DNA of 31,544 nt from UBA5905 sp964609975 (GTDB taxonomy: Bacteria; Bacillota; Clostridia; Oscillospirales; Acutalibacteraceae). A program made the position numbers and the translations under genes. This document shows, piece by piece, positions 7,222 through 16,130 of this stretch (its first letter is position 1; each line of letters opens with the position of its first letter). Location of the stretch: the NCBI GenBank assembly GCA_964609975.1, contig CAZSTR010000015.1:1-31544 (forward strand), written 5' to 3'. The notes under the pieces are model-generated. The model was not told the origin of the DNA, did not search any database, and was given only the letters and a program-made list of their open reading frames with translations.

Positions 7222-7274
7222 GGCGGTGGCTGCTTCTTGAATAGAGGGACGGCCGCCGCCTTTGTTATTTTTTC
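7222..7274 (+). terminator. Terminator of pfkA
   Basis: GGCGGTGGC (7222-7230) pairs with GCCGCCGCC (7252-7260) with one G-U pair, followed by TTTGTTATTTTTT. It lies just after the pfkA stop and before the EEP-family gene. Confidence 0.85.
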
Positions 7275-7291
7275 AATAAGGTGGCTATCGT

Positions 7292-8017
7292 ATGCAGATA
7301 AAGGTTATGACCTTCAACACCCAGCATTGCACCAATTATCGCACCGGAAAAATCGACTTCGAGGTGATCGCTCAGGCGATTGCCGATGAAGCGCCGGCTC
7401 TGGTGGGACTAAACGAAATGTACGATGCCGGCCCCGCCCCGGAATTTGAGGCGCAGGCCAAAATTCTGGCGGAAAAGGCAGGCTTCCCGTATGTTTATTT
7501 TGCGAAAGCCATTGATGTGACCCCCGGAAACCCCTATGGAAATGCGCTTTTGTCGAAATATCCCATTCGGGCGGCTCAAACGGTGATGATCCCCGACCCC
7601 CAGATGCGTCAGGACACCAATGGCTTCGAAACCCGGTGCATCTTGAAGGCGGAAATTGATGTGGCCGGTGGGCTGGATGTGTTCGTGACCCATTTCGGGC
7701 TGAACCCTTCGGAGGCGCTGAATGCGGTTTCCGCGGTTTTGTGCCAGGTGCCGGAGCGGAGAAGCCTTTTGATGGGCGATTTCAATCTGACGCCGGAAAG
7801 CGCGCTTTTGGATTATATCCGGGGCTATTTACAGGACGCGGCGGAGGGCTTCTGCGCGGAAAAGCAAAGCTGGCCGTCGGACACTCCCCGCATGAAAATC
7901 GACTATATTTTTGTCAGCCGGGATATTTCAGTGCTGTCGGCGGACATTCCGGCGGTGGTGGCCTCAGACCATCGTCCGCATACTGCGGTTTTGGAGTTGC
8001 CTGAAGCGGAGGCATAA
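7292..8017 (+). CDS. Endonuclease/exonuclease/phosphatase (EEP) family hydrolase
   Basis: This 241-residue protein has the full motif set of the metal-dependent EEP fold: TFNTQH near the N terminus, the metal-binding E42 in GLNEMYD, YGNALLSKYP (82-91), VTHFGLN (132-138), MGDFN (161-165), KIDYIFVS (202-209) and SDHRPH (225-230). Members cut phosphodiester bonds in nucleic acids, sphingomyelin or inositol phosphates; with no signal peptide this one is cytoplasmic. The substrate cannot be told from sequence. The ribosome site AATAAGGTGG is 8-12 nt before the ATG. It sits between two terminators; no clear promoter is seen in the short gap, so read-through from pfkA may contribute. Confidence 0.85.
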   Translation: MQIKVMTFNTQHCTNYRTGKIDFEVIAQAIADEAPALVGLNEMYDAGPAPEFEAQAKILAEKAGFPYVYFAKAIDVTPGNPYGNALLSKYPIRAAQTVMIPDPQMRQDTNGFETRCILKAEIDVAGGLDVFVTHFGLNPSEALNAVSAVLCQVPERRSLLMGDFNLTPESALLDYIRGYLQDAAEGFCAEKQSWPSDTPRMKIDYIFVSRDISVLSADIPAVVASDHRPHTAVLELPEAEA

Positions 8018-8022
8018 ACGGC

Positions 8023-8062
8023 AGAGCGGATTTCGCATTTTTCGCGAAATCCGCTCTTTTTT
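8023..8062 (+). terminator. Terminator of the EEP gene
   Basis: AGAGCGGATTTCGC (8023-8036) pairs perfectly with GCGAAATCCGCTCT (8044-8057) around a 7-nt loop, followed by a T-run. It separates two convergent genes. Confidence 0.92.
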
Positions 8063-8069
8063 GTTGCGG

Positions 8070-8759
8070 TCAGATTTTTTCGCTGTCCGGGCAAATCGGC
8101 ACCGGCGCGCCGACGCCCTTGAAAATGCAGGCAGGCGGAATGAAGCCCCGCACCGATGAGAGGGGATAAACCCGTGCGTCGGCGCCGATGACCGTGCCTG
8201 GATTGAGCACACAGCCGCAGCCGATTTCCGCCCGGTCGCCTAGAAGTGCGCCCAGCTTTTTCCGCCCGGTGGCGATGTGCCGGCCGACATAGTCGATATG
8301 CACCGGCGATTTGTCCCCCTTCACGTTGGAGGTGATGCTTCCTGCGCCCATGTGCGCCCGATAGCCGAGGATGGAATCGCCCACATAGTTGTAATGGGGC
8401 ACCTGCACCTCGTCGAAGAGAATCACATTTTTCAGCTCCGTGGAGTTGCCCACCACCGCCCCGGCGCCCACCAGTGCATTTCCGCGGATGAAGGCGCTGT
8501 GGCGCACCTCGGTCGCCGGCCCGATGTATACATTTTCGCCGATGAAGGCGCTGTCATAGATATGCGCTGTGCGATGAATCCACACCGTGGGCGCGGGATG
8601 AAAATATTCCTCCGGGGGCAGGGCTTCGCCCAGTCGGCGAATCCAGTCATCGATACAGTCCAGGGCGTCCCAGGGCTGTTCCACCGTCGCCAAAAACGGC
8701 GCCGCCACCGTGTGGGACAGGTCGCAAAGACTCGAAAGGGTAAAGGGCGATGTTTCCAT
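8070..8759 (-). CDS. Left-handed beta-helix (hexapeptide repeat) protein, GlmU C-domain-like
   Basis: This 229-residue protein is almost entirely hexapeptide repeat from about residue 55 on, with runs such as TAHIYDSAFIGENVYIG, GNALVGAGAVVG, GYRAHMGAGSITSN and GTVIGADARVYP. The spacing and the GAGSITSN stretch resemble the acetyltransferase/trimerisation half of GlmU-type nucleotidyl-sugar proteins. The N-terminal nucleotidyltransferase domain is missing, and the first 50 residues are a helical cap. It may be a sugar-nucleotide acyltransferase or a structural homologue with lost activity. The start at 8759 has GGAGG 8 nt upstream; the longer open frame to 9326 overlaps the GH2 gene and is rejected. 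Confidence 0.8.
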   Translation of the reverse strand: METSPFTLSSLCDLSHTVAAPFLATVEQPWDALDCIDDWIRRLGEALPPEEYFHPAPTVWIHRTAHIYDSAFIGENVYIGPATEVRHSAFIRGNALVGAGAVVGNSTELKNVILFDEVQVPHYNYVGDSILGYRAHMGAGSITSNVKGDKSPVHIDYVGRHIATGRKKLGALLGDRAEIGCGCVLNPGTVIGADARVYPLSSVRGFIPPACIFKGVGAPVPICPDSEKI

Positions 8760-8788
8760 GGCAATTCCTCCTAATGTTTGTATTTGAT

Positions 8789-8816
8789 AGTATACCATAA
8801 TTACAGAAAAATGCAA
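8789..8816 (-). promoter_or_regulatory. Promoter of the beta-helix gene
   Basis: Minus-strand TTGCAT (8811-8816), 16-bp spacer, TATACT (8789-8794). Start of transcription near 8782, giving a short leader before the GGAGG. Confidence 0.6.
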
Positions 8817-8867
8817 TAGCGAATTTCGAGCTTTCCGCAGAGCGAAAAAGCAAAGGAGAGCGAACTT

Positions 8868-11401
8868 ATGCGAAGCTATGAACGGCTGAATTTGACCAGC
8901 CAAAATCGGTTGCCCCAGTGGGCCTATTCGATTCCTTATGAGACGCCGGAAAAGGCGTTGCGGGGAAAGCGGGAGGAGAGTGCCTATTACCATTTGCTCA
9001 ACGGGGAATGGGCTTTTGCTTATTTCGACCAGGAAGCGGACACGCCTGCCGATTTGCGGGAGGTCGCCTTTGATGCGACGATACCGGTTCCCTCCTGCTG
9101 GCAAATGCACGGCTATGACAAGCCTGCCTATTTCAATGTGAACTATCCGATTCCGGTGGATCCCCCTTATGTGCCGGATGAAAACCCCTGCGGCGTATAT
9201 CGCACCCGTTTTTCGCTGGATGCGGCGTGGAGCGCCCGGCGAACGGTGATTGTTTTCGAGGGAGTTGCCTCCTGTCTGGAGGTGTATGTCAACGGCCGGT
9301 TTGTAGGCGCCGGGCAGGGGAGTCATCTCCAGTCGGCCTTCGAGCTGACCCCCTATGTGCAGGCGGGAGAAAACGAGCTGATTGTCCGGGTGATGAAATG
9401 GTGCGTTGGGAGCTATCTGGAGGACCAGGACTTTTTCCGGCTGAATGGCATTTCCGGGATGTGTATCTGCTCTCTCGCGAGGAGCAGGCGATCGAGGATG
9501 TGGAAATCCGGGTCTCCTGCCGAGGCGTCACGGTGTCGGCGCCGGATTATACCGTATATGACGCGGCGGGATAGGTGGCAGACTGGGCGCACCCGATGCT
9601 GTGGAACGCCGAAAAGCCCTATCTGTATACGGTGGTGGTGCGGGGAAAAACGGAATATATCCCCTATCGGGTTGGCTTGCGGGAGATCTCCGTCAGTCCG
9701 CAGGGTGAGCTGTTGATCAATCAAACGCCGGTGATTCTCAAGGGCGTCAACCATCATGATACCCATCCGACGGAGGGTTATACGGTGTCAGAGGCCTTTT
9801 TGCGGGACGAGCTGCTGAAAATGAAGGCACTGAATATCAACTGTATTCGTACCTCCCACTATCCGCCCACCCCGGAATTCCTCAATCTTTGTGATGAGCT
9901 GGGCTTCTATGTGGTGGATGAGGCGGATTTGGAGCTGCACGGCTTCGAAATGCGGGAAGGAAGCCAGACAAAGCTCTCCTATATCCCGGAGGGGACGCCA
10001 GTGTGCGACCCTCAGTGGCTGCCGCTGTATACGGAGCTGTTTCACGCTTACCCCAATGCCATCGGCGGCTGTATCTGGGAATGGGCAGACCATACCGTTT
10101 TGGAAAACGGCGTTCCCCGCTACGGTGGCGATTTCGGCGAGCCGATGCATGACGGGAACTTCTGCTGTGACGGGTTGACTTTCTATGACCGCGGCTTCAA
10201 GGCTGGCTCTTATCATGCAAAATATGTCTATCAGCCCATGCGCGCTTTTCTTGAGGATGGCCGATTGCGTATTCGCAACGACTTTGATTTCACCGACCTG
10301 TCCGAGTGCAGGCTGGAGCTGTCGCTGGCGGTGGATGGCGAGGAACGGGAGCGGCTGGAGCTGTCGCCGGCGGTGAAGCCCCATGAAGAAACGGTGCTTT
10401 CTCTTCCCTTCTCTGTGCCGTCCATTTGCCGCTGGGGTGCTTTTGTGAATTTGCGGCTAAAAAACAGCCGAGACGAGGAAATCGGCCTCTGCCAGCTCCC
10501 CCTGTCTGTGCCCGTCGCGCCGGTGCAAACATCCGCGCCTCTTTCTTTGCGGGAGGAGGAGCGCTATGTATGGGCTGAGGGGACGGATTTCGCCTATCGC
10601 TTCGATAAGCGCCTGGGCACGCTGGATAGCCTGGTGCAAAAGGGGAAGGAGGAGCTGGCTTCTCCTCTGCGGCTGACCACCTGGCGCGCCCCCACCGACA
10701 ACGACCGCCATGTGCGCGGCGAATGGGGGATGAGCGAAAACGGAAACAACTGGTGCGCCGGGTGCTTCGATTTGACCAGCACGAAGTTGTATGCGGTGCG
10801 GGTGGAGGGCAACTGCATCGTGACCGAGGCCAGCCTTGGAGCGACCGCCCGCACGCCCTATTTCCGCTTTACGCAGGAAATGGCATTTTTCGCCGACGGC
10901 ACGGTCAAGGTTTCCCTCCGGGGGCGGAAAAAGAATAGTCTAGCGTTTTTGTATTTGCCTCGGCTGGGCTATGAATTTTCCTCGCCGGTGAAAAATGACG
11001 GCTTCTCCTATTTCGGCATGGGGCCGGGGAAAAGCTATTGCGATATGCATCTGCACGCGCCAGTGGGCCTGTATCACAGCACGGCCGAGGCGGAATATGT
11101 TCCGCATATTCGCCCCCAGGAGCACGGAAATCACTGTGGTTGTCGCTTCTTGCAAATGGAGCGGGGCTTGACGGTGGAGACCGACACCGCCTTCGAATGC
11201 TGTGTGTCGGCCTACCCCACCGCGGCGCTGGATCGGGCGCGGCATATCGACGAGCTGGAGTCTAACGGAAAAACCAACATCCGCATTGATTATAAGGTCT
11301 CCGGAATTGGCTCCAACAGCTGTGGGCCGCGGTTGGAGGAGCGCTATCAGCTGAACGAAATGGAAATCGCCTTTGCGTTTTATCTGAAAATGACGAAATA
11401 A
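8868..11401 (+). pseudogene. GH2 beta-galactosidase (LacZ-type), inactivated
   Basis: LacZ-type GH2 domains are recognisable throughout: the jelly-roll N domain (WAFAYFDQE, PSCWQMHGYDKPAYFN, NPCGVYRT), the central barrel start (GVNHHDTHPTEG, INCIRTSHYPPTP, FYVVDEADLELHGF) and the C-terminal Bgal_small domain (WRAPTDNDR, IRPQEHGNHCG, GIGSNSCGP). Three lesions are present. One T appears lost in the run at 9451-9453, where the expected NGIFRDVYL is out of frame. A TAG stands at 9572-9574 in the continuing frame. Near 10018-10040, DPQWLPLY runs straight into TELFHAYPNAIGGCIWEW: the roughly 120 residues that carry the acid/base GNE and nucleophile EYAHAMGN motifs are gone, in frame. The total is about 840 residues against about 1000 normally. 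AGGAG precedes the ATG. The 608-codon frame from GTG 9575 lacks the catalytic residues. Confidence 0.9.
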
Positions 11402-11405
11402 GTCG

Positions 11406-11456
11406 AAAAAAGGAAGCAGAAGCTGTTCCGAGAGGGGCAGCTTCTGCTTCCTTTTT
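11406..11456. terminator. Bidirectional terminator
   Basis: AGGAAGCAGAAGCTG (11411-11425) pairs perfectly with CAGCTTCTGCTTCCT (11438-11452). T-runs flank it on both strands (11452-11456 plus; 11406-11410 minus). It serves the GH2 pseudogene and the convergent SGNH gene. Confidence 0.92.
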
Positions 11457-11469
11457 GTTGATGTGTGGG

Positions 11470-12300
11470 TCAGCGGTTTTTCTCCAGCCATTGCACCCAG
11501 GTGCGATAATGCTTTGCGTAAATGTGGGTGTTGTCGCTGGTATATTGCTTGTCCAGGTTTCCTTGGCCATCGTCGAAAATGGGATTCACATCCAGATAGC
11601 GCACCGAAGCGCCGTCGGCCAGCGCCGCGATGGATTGGTTGAACTGCTCGATGTTTTGGTTGTTGACCACGGAATCCCGATTGGAGCGTCCGGCGCCCAC
11701 CTTCAAATTCGCGCAAATGTACACGGTGGCCTTGGGCTGTGCCGCTCGAATTCGCGTGACCAAATCGGAATATTTGTTGATGGTTGTGGTGCGGTTATAG
11801 CCCAACTCGTTGATGCCCAGCATGAGATACACCCGCTGATAGCTTTGCTCGGCCAGCGCCTGCTCCAGGGTGCGGCTGGCTTTTCCGGGGCTTGCGTTGC
11901 TTTCTCGGTCGATTTTGTAGACGCTCATGCCGGTGGAGCAAAAATAGGAGGCGCCGCTCATGCCGCCGTATTCCATCAGCCCCACCGTGCGGGAATCACC
12001 GATGAACAGCGCGCCGGTGAAATCAGGGGCGGTTTGGTTGGATGTGGGCGTGGCCGTTGTGGTGGTGGAAGTGGCGGAGGCTGTTGTGGTGGTCGTCGTA
12101 GGGATGGTTGTTGTTGTTGTTGTTGTTTGCGCTTCGGTGGTGGTGAGAGGCGGCAGAGCGGGGGCGGAGGAGTCCGCTGGTGCTTCTGCGTCGCCCTTAT
12201 GAATCAGCCACCAACCAACCAGCAAAAACACCAACGTCAGCCCGGCGGCTAGCGATAGACGGATTTTGTCGCGGCGATGATTTTTTTGTGTGCGGTTCAT
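11470..12300 (-). CDS. Membrane-anchored SGNH hydrolase with Thr-rich stalk
   Basis: This 276-residue protein starts with a basic segment and one membrane span (about 14-33), so the rest faces outward. A stalk of about 50 residues made almost only of Thr (about 52-90) follows, then an SGNH domain. Its blocks are visible: GDSR with nucleophile S103 (101-104), GINELG (162-167) and DNTHIY with D256/H259. The gene starts 12 bp after the MBOAT stop and has GAGGAGG. An MBOAT with an extracellular SGNH partner is the arrangement of PatA/PatB and AlgI/AlgJ-AlgX, which O-acetylate surface polymers. I infer O-acyl transfer or removal on peptidoglycan or another wall polymer. The stalk contains a GTT x7 microsatellite (12107-12127). 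Confidence 0.85.
   Translation of the reverse strand: MNRTQKNHRRDKIRLSLAAGLTLVFLLVGWWLIHKGDAEAPADSSAPALPPLTTTEAQTTTTTTTIPTTTTTTASATSTTTTATPTSNQTAPDFTGALFIGDSRTVGLMEYGGMSGASYFCSTGMSVYKIDRESNASPGKASRTLEQALAEQSYQRVYLMLGINELGYNRTTTINKYSDLVTRIRAAQPKATVYICANLKVGAGRSNRDSVVNNQNIEQFNQSIAALADGASVRYLDVNPIFDDGQGNLDKQYTSDNTHIYAKHYRTWVQWLEKNR
12107..12127. repeat. Trinucleotide repeat in the SGNH stalk
   Basis: Seven tandem GTT units on the plus strand, read as threonine codons (ACA) on the coding strand. Slippage would change stalk length by whole residues without breaking the frame. Confidence 0.7.
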
Positions 12301-12312
12301 GAAAAAGCCTCC

Positions 12313-13710
12313 TCAAAAGCGAAAATACAGGAAGGGATCGTTCATTCCCTGCCAAATGCAATAAACTGAATAGCCCAGCGTGGTCAGCAAAACCGCGCCC
12401 AGCAAAACCGGGCGGCGTCCCAGCCGCCGCGCAACCGTTTCCGGCAGCGGTGTGCAGGCGACCAGCCCCGCTAGCAGGAAGGGTGCATATTGGCGCAGAT
12501 AGCGCACATAATCCCTCGGAAAAACGCTGACTCCGCCGATGCCAAACAGACGGCCGGCATAAATCCACAGGCTTTGGACATCCGGAACGGCGAAAATCAG
12601 CCAGCTGAACAGAATGGCCGGAATCATATACAGATGGCCGAGGGCCGGAGAGCGCTCCAGCACCCGTCCAAAGCCCAGTTTCTCCACCGCGATGAGCAGA
12701 TACAGAAACAGCCCCCACAGGACATAGTGCCAGGCAGCTCCGTGCCATAGGCCGGTCAACAGCCACACCACCAGCAAATTCAGCAGTGTGCGCGCTGTTC
12801 CCCGGCGGCTTCCGCCCAGCGGGATGTAGATATAATCCCGGAACCAGCGGCCGAGGGTGATGTGCCAGCGGCGCCAGAATTCGGACATGGAGCGGGCCAT
12901 GTAGGGGTGGCGGAAATTCTCCGGCAGAGAGAAGCCCAGCATTTTTCCAAGGCCGATGGCCATGAGTGAATAGCCGTAGAAGTCAAAATACAGCTGGAGG
13001 CTGAAGGCGATAAGGCCAAGCCAGGCCAGCGGAACCGACAAGGATTCGAAGCCGATGCCCTCCACCGCGAACCAGAGACCGCCCATCCGGTCGGCCAAAA
13101 TCACCTTTGCTCCCAGTCCTCCGATGAAATAGGCGATGCCCTTCCCCAGCCGGGGGAGAGAGAGGGGGGGCGCGGACAGCTTGTCCGACACCGCCGAAAA
13201 GCGCACGATGGGGCCGGAAATCAGTCGGGGGAACATGAGCATATAGGCGCCGAAGCGAAGGGGATTTTTTTCGGCGAGGATTCCCCGATAAATGTCCACT
13301 AGATAGGCAATCGCCTGAAAGGTGAAAAAGCTGATGCCAGGGGGCAGGGTGATTTTCGGCACGGGCAGAGCCGGTGCGCCGGGCAGCCGGGCGAACAGCC
13401 AGTTGAGATTTTCGACGGTGAAGGCGGCGTATTTGAAGAAAAACAGCGCACCGCCCTGCAAAAGAATTCCCGCGACCAGCCAGCGCTTTTTATGGCGGCC
13501 GTCGCCGATGCCCCGGCCGCAAAGATAGGCGAGGCCGGTTCCGGCGAGAAGGAGCAGCAGAGAAAACGGCTCCTGCCACACGCCGTAGGTATAAAAGACC
13601 AGGCTGAAGAAGCATAGCGCGCCACTGCGAAGGCGTGCCGGCAAAAGATAATAAATCGCCAGTGTGAAGGGGAGAAACCAGCAAAGAAAATGCAAACTGT
13701 TGAAAGCCAT
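12313..13710 (-). CDS. MBOAT family O-acyltransferase (AlgI/PatA/DltB-like)
   Basis: This 465-residue polytopic membrane protein carries the MBOAT hallmarks: LPPGISFFTFQAIAYLVDIY (122-141), LYFDFYGYS (240-248), SEFWRRWHITLGRWFRDYIY (276-295, with H283) and the invariant catalytic His at H323 in WHGAAWHY. About eleven hydrophobic spans are visible. Such proteins carry an acyl group across the membrane for polymer O-acylation. Its closest features are of the AlgI/PatA group (alginate or peptidoglycan O-acetylation) rather than DltB, since no dltA or dltC lies nearby. It is followed 12 bp later by the SGNH gene and preceded 48 bp by the SleL-like gene. GAGGA lies before the ATG at 13710. Confidence 0.93.
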   Translation of the reverse strand: MAFNSLHFLCWFLPFTLAIYYLLPARLRSGALCFFSLVFYTYGVWQEPFSLLLLLAGTGLAYLCGRGIGDGRHKKRWLVAGILLQGGALFFFKYAAFTVENLNWLFARLPGAPALPVPKITLPPGISFFTFQAIAYLVDIYRGILAEKNPLRFGAYMLMFPRLISGPIVRFSAVSDKLSAPPLSLPRLGKGIAYFIGGLGAKVILADRMGGLWFAVEGIGFESLSVPLAWLGLIAFSLQLYFDFYGYSLMAIGLGKMLGFSLPENFRHPYMARSMSEFWRRWHITLGRWFRDYIYIPLGGSRRGTARTLLNLLVVWLLTGLWHGAAWHYVLWGLFLYLLIAVEKLGFGRVLERSPALGHLYMIPAILFSWLIFAVPDVQSLWIYAGRLFGIGGVSVFPRDYVRYLRQYAPFLLAGLVACTPLPETVARRLGRRPVLLGAVLLTTLGYSVYCIWQGMNDPFLYFRF

Positions 13711-13758
13711 ATAGCGAGTCCTCGTTGTTTTGAATTATGGATTGTTTTTTTCAGAGCT

Positions 13759-15048
13759 TCAGAGAGCGATTGCCCGGTCGGCGATGCGAAAGCGGCTGTT
13801 AAGCAGGCTCCAGTTTTGGGGAAAGGGGCGATCCAGGTTCCAATAGCCCACGCCCCGGAAGCCGTATTCGTCCACCAGCTCCAGCTTCGCGCCGATGCTG
13901 CGGGCGTCCTCGAACCAGACCTCATGACGCACGCCGTCGGCGGCGGTATAGGTGAAAAAGGGCGCTTGCGCTTGGGCGTCGAAGGCGATGGCGGCGTTCT
14001 TTTCCTGCGCCAGGCGGATTGCCTGTTCGTTGGAAAGGCTTTGAGCGGCGGTGATGCCCGCCTCATAGGGCAGCGGCCAATCGTAGCCATAGGTGGGAAG
14101 GCCCATGAAAATTTTTTCCTGCGGAATTTCGGTCACCGCATAGTCCAGCACCCGCCGCACGGAGGGCAACGGAGCCACGGCCATCGGCGGCCCATAGGTA
14201 TAGCCCCATTCATAGGTCATCAGCAAAACTCCGTCGGCGACGGCGCCGAGGGCGGCATAGTCATGCCCTTCATATAGCGAGCCGGGCTGGTCGGCCCGGG
14301 TTTTCGGCGCCAGCGCCACCACCACTGCATAGCCGAGGGGAGCGAGACGCCTGCGCGCCCGATCGATAAATTCCGGATAAAGGGCGGCGCCGTCCGCACC
14401 GAGAAATTCGAAATCAATGTCCAGCCCTTGATAGTTTCGCTCCCGCATCCGCGCGACAATCTGTTCCAGAAGGGTATCCTGCAGAGCGGGATTTTCCAAC
14501 AGTGCCAGTCCGAGGGCGCTGTCGAACCGCCCGTCGTCGGTGAGGGTGGACAGATGCATCCAGGGGGTGACGCCGTATTCCAGCGCCAGCGCCACCGGGC
14601 GGCTGTCCGGCGGCGCGTTAAGCTCTCCGGACAGATTGAAGCCATAGGTGAAGGGGGTGAAAAAGGTCAAATAGGGAAGCGTGCGCCGCAAAAGGTCATC
14701 GGAGATGGCAGGATAGGCATAGGCGTTTACATCCAATAGCCCCGTCGGCTCTTCGATATAGCGAATGACCAGCTCCTCGCCCGGCGTGATGGCCGGGCGA
14801 CCGCCGAGACGGGGGTTGTTGCGATACAGCTGGATGACCGATGTGTCGAAGGCACGCGCCACGGAATACAGCGTGTCTCCCGGCTGAGCCGTATATATCC
14901 GGGCGGGGGTCAGCGCAACCAGCGCCTGTCCCTCCACCAGCGGCGCGGTCATGGAAAGTCCGTTTTGCTCCGCCAGCAGCGTGGCGGGAATGCCTAGCCG
15001 CTCTGCAACCCCGCGCAGTGTGTCTGTGGATGAAACCGTGTATAGCAT
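13759..15048 (-). CDS. LysM-GH18 peptidoglycan hydrolase, SleL/YaaH-like spore cortex-lytic enzyme
   Basis: This 429-residue protein has two N-terminal LysM peptidoglycan-binding repeats (about 2-46, YTVSSTDTLRGVA; about 51-97, YTAQPGDTLYSVA) and a GH18 domain from about 105. The GH18 signature GLDIDFE (208-214) gives catalytic E214. There is no signal peptide, as in SleL/YaaH, which reach the spore during coat and cortex formation and act as N-acetylglucosaminidase on cortex fragments in germination. The start at 15048 has GGAGGGG 6 nt upstream; an in-frame ATG five codons earlier lacks a proper site. It lies between a glycosyltransferase and an MBOAT gene. A sporulation sigma-factor promoter in the 89-bp gap upstream is plausible, but I cannot define one. 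Confidence 0.9.
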   Translation of the reverse strand: MLYTVSSTDTLRGVAERLGIPATLLAEQNGLSMTAPLVEGQALVALTPARIYTAQPGDTLYSVARAFDTSVIQLYRNNPRLGGRPAITPGEELVIRYIEEPTGLLDVNAYAYPAISDDLLRRTLPYLTFFTPFTYGFNLSGELNAPPDSRPVALALEYGVTPWMHLSTLTDDGRFDSALGLALLENPALQDTLLEQIVARMRERNYQGLDIDFEFLGADGAALYPEFIDRARRRLAPLGYAVVVALAPKTRADQPGSLYEGHDYAALGAVADGVLLMTYEWGYTYGPPMAVAPLPSVRRVLDYAVTEIPQEKIFMGLPTYGYDWPLPYEAGITAAQSLSNEQAIRLAQEKNAAIAFDAQAQAPFFTYTAADGVRHEVWFEDARSIGAKLELVDEYGFRGVGYWNLDRPFPQNWSLLNSRFRIADRAIAL

Positions 15049-15137
15049 GGATGCCCCTCCCATTGCCGTGTTATATCGGTGATAAAACGATATGCGGAAA
15101 AGGGGGCAATCATTCCAGCGTTTGTCGCTTCGCCTTT

Positions 15138-16118
15138 TTACGGCGTGGGCGGTAGAGGCGGCTTGGCGGAGTCGGACTCTGCCGTTTCCTTTTGCGGACG
15201 GTATTCGCGGGTGATATATACGGGCCGGTTTTTCGTTTGGATATAAATGCGGGCGATATATTCGCCGATGATGCCCAGCATCATCATTTGCAGTCCGCCG
15301 ATGAGCAAAATCAGCACGACGATGGTGGCGTAGCCGGGGATGGCGATACCGAAGCCCAGCTTCTGTATGATCACCACCAGCATATAAATCAGCGAAAGGG
15401 CGGCGAAAATGGCGCCCGCCACCGTGGCCAGCTGGAGCGGGAAGGTGGAAAAGGATACAATCCCCTCGAAGGCATAGCGGCAAAGCTTACGGAAGGACCA
15501 GGAGGTTTTTCCGGCGTGCCGCTGCTGCACGGTATAGGGCATATAATGGGTGGGAAAGCCCACAAAGGAGAAAATCCCCTTTGAAAATCGGTGATATTCC
15601 TGCATGGAGCGAATGGCCTCGGCCATCGGCTGACGAAAGGTGCGGAAATCGCTGGCATCGGGGCGGAAATGGATATCGCAGGCGGTGTTGATCAGGCGAT
15701 AGAAGCCTTTTTTGCAAAAGGAGAGAAACCGCCCCTCCTGGCGTCTTTCCTGATAGGCGGCCACGCAATCATAGTCCGGATGCTCATCCAAAAACCGCAC
15801 CATCTCCAAAACGGTGGCGGGCGGCTGCTGGAGGTCAGCGTCCATGATGGCCACATAGCTTCCCTTGGCCTGCTGGAGGCCGGCCAGCATGGCCGCCTCC
15901 TTCCCAAAATTGCGGGAAAAATTGATCAGCTGCACCCGGCAGTCGGCCGTTTGCTGGAGGGTGAGAAGCGCTTCCCAGGTGTTATCCCGGCTGCCGTCGT
16001 TGACACAAATCATTTCATATTCCAGTCCGGCGGGGACGAAGGCCTGCTGACAGGCCTCGTATAAAGCCGCCACATTGGCCTCTTCGTTATAACAGGGGAT
16101 GACTAACGACAGACGCAT
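15138..16118 (-). CDS. GtrB/DPM1-like membrane glycosyltransferase family 2
   Basis: This 326-residue protein has an N-terminal GT2 domain (IPCYNEEANV, VNDGSRDNT with D41, and the metal-binding DADLQQP at 93-99) and two C-terminal membrane spans (about 228-252 and 262-286). It ends with the family segment GIIGEYIARIY. Proteins of this type (GtrB, CsbB, YkoT) move glucose or GlcNAc from a nucleotide sugar to undecaprenyl phosphate for later transfer to wall polymers outside. A flippase and an outer transferase (GtrA, GtrC/YfhO-like) are not in the window. The gene starts 12 bp after glyA and so shares its promoter. Confidence 0.9.
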   Translation of the reverse strand: MRLSLVIPCYNEEANVAALYEACQQAFVPAGLEYEMICVNDGSRDNTWEALLTLQQTADCRVQLINFSRNFGKEAAMLAGLQQAKGSYVAIMDADLQQPPATVLEMVRFLDEHPDYDCVAAYQERRQEGRFLSFCKKGFYRLINTACDIHFRPDASDFRTFRQPMAEAIRSMQEYHRFSKGIFSFVGFPTHYMPYTVQQRHAGKTSWSFRKLCRYAFEGIVSFSTFPLQLATVAGAIFAALSLIYMLVVIIQKLGFGIAIPGYATIVVLILLIGGLQMMMLGIIGEYIARIYIQTKNRPVYITREYRPQKETAESDSAKPPLPPTP

Positions 16119-16130
16119 GATAAGCGCTCC

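Noticed and set aside
8760..9326. N-terminal extension of the beta-helix protein to 418 residues
   Set aside because: The extension overlaps the opposite-strand GH2 gene and lies upstream of the ribosome site and promoter at 8789-8816.
9440..9580. Programmed frameshift or recoding in the GH2 gene
   Set aside because: There is no slippery heptamer with stimulatory structure, a stop also occurs in the new frame, and the catalytic segment is deleted, so decay explains it better.
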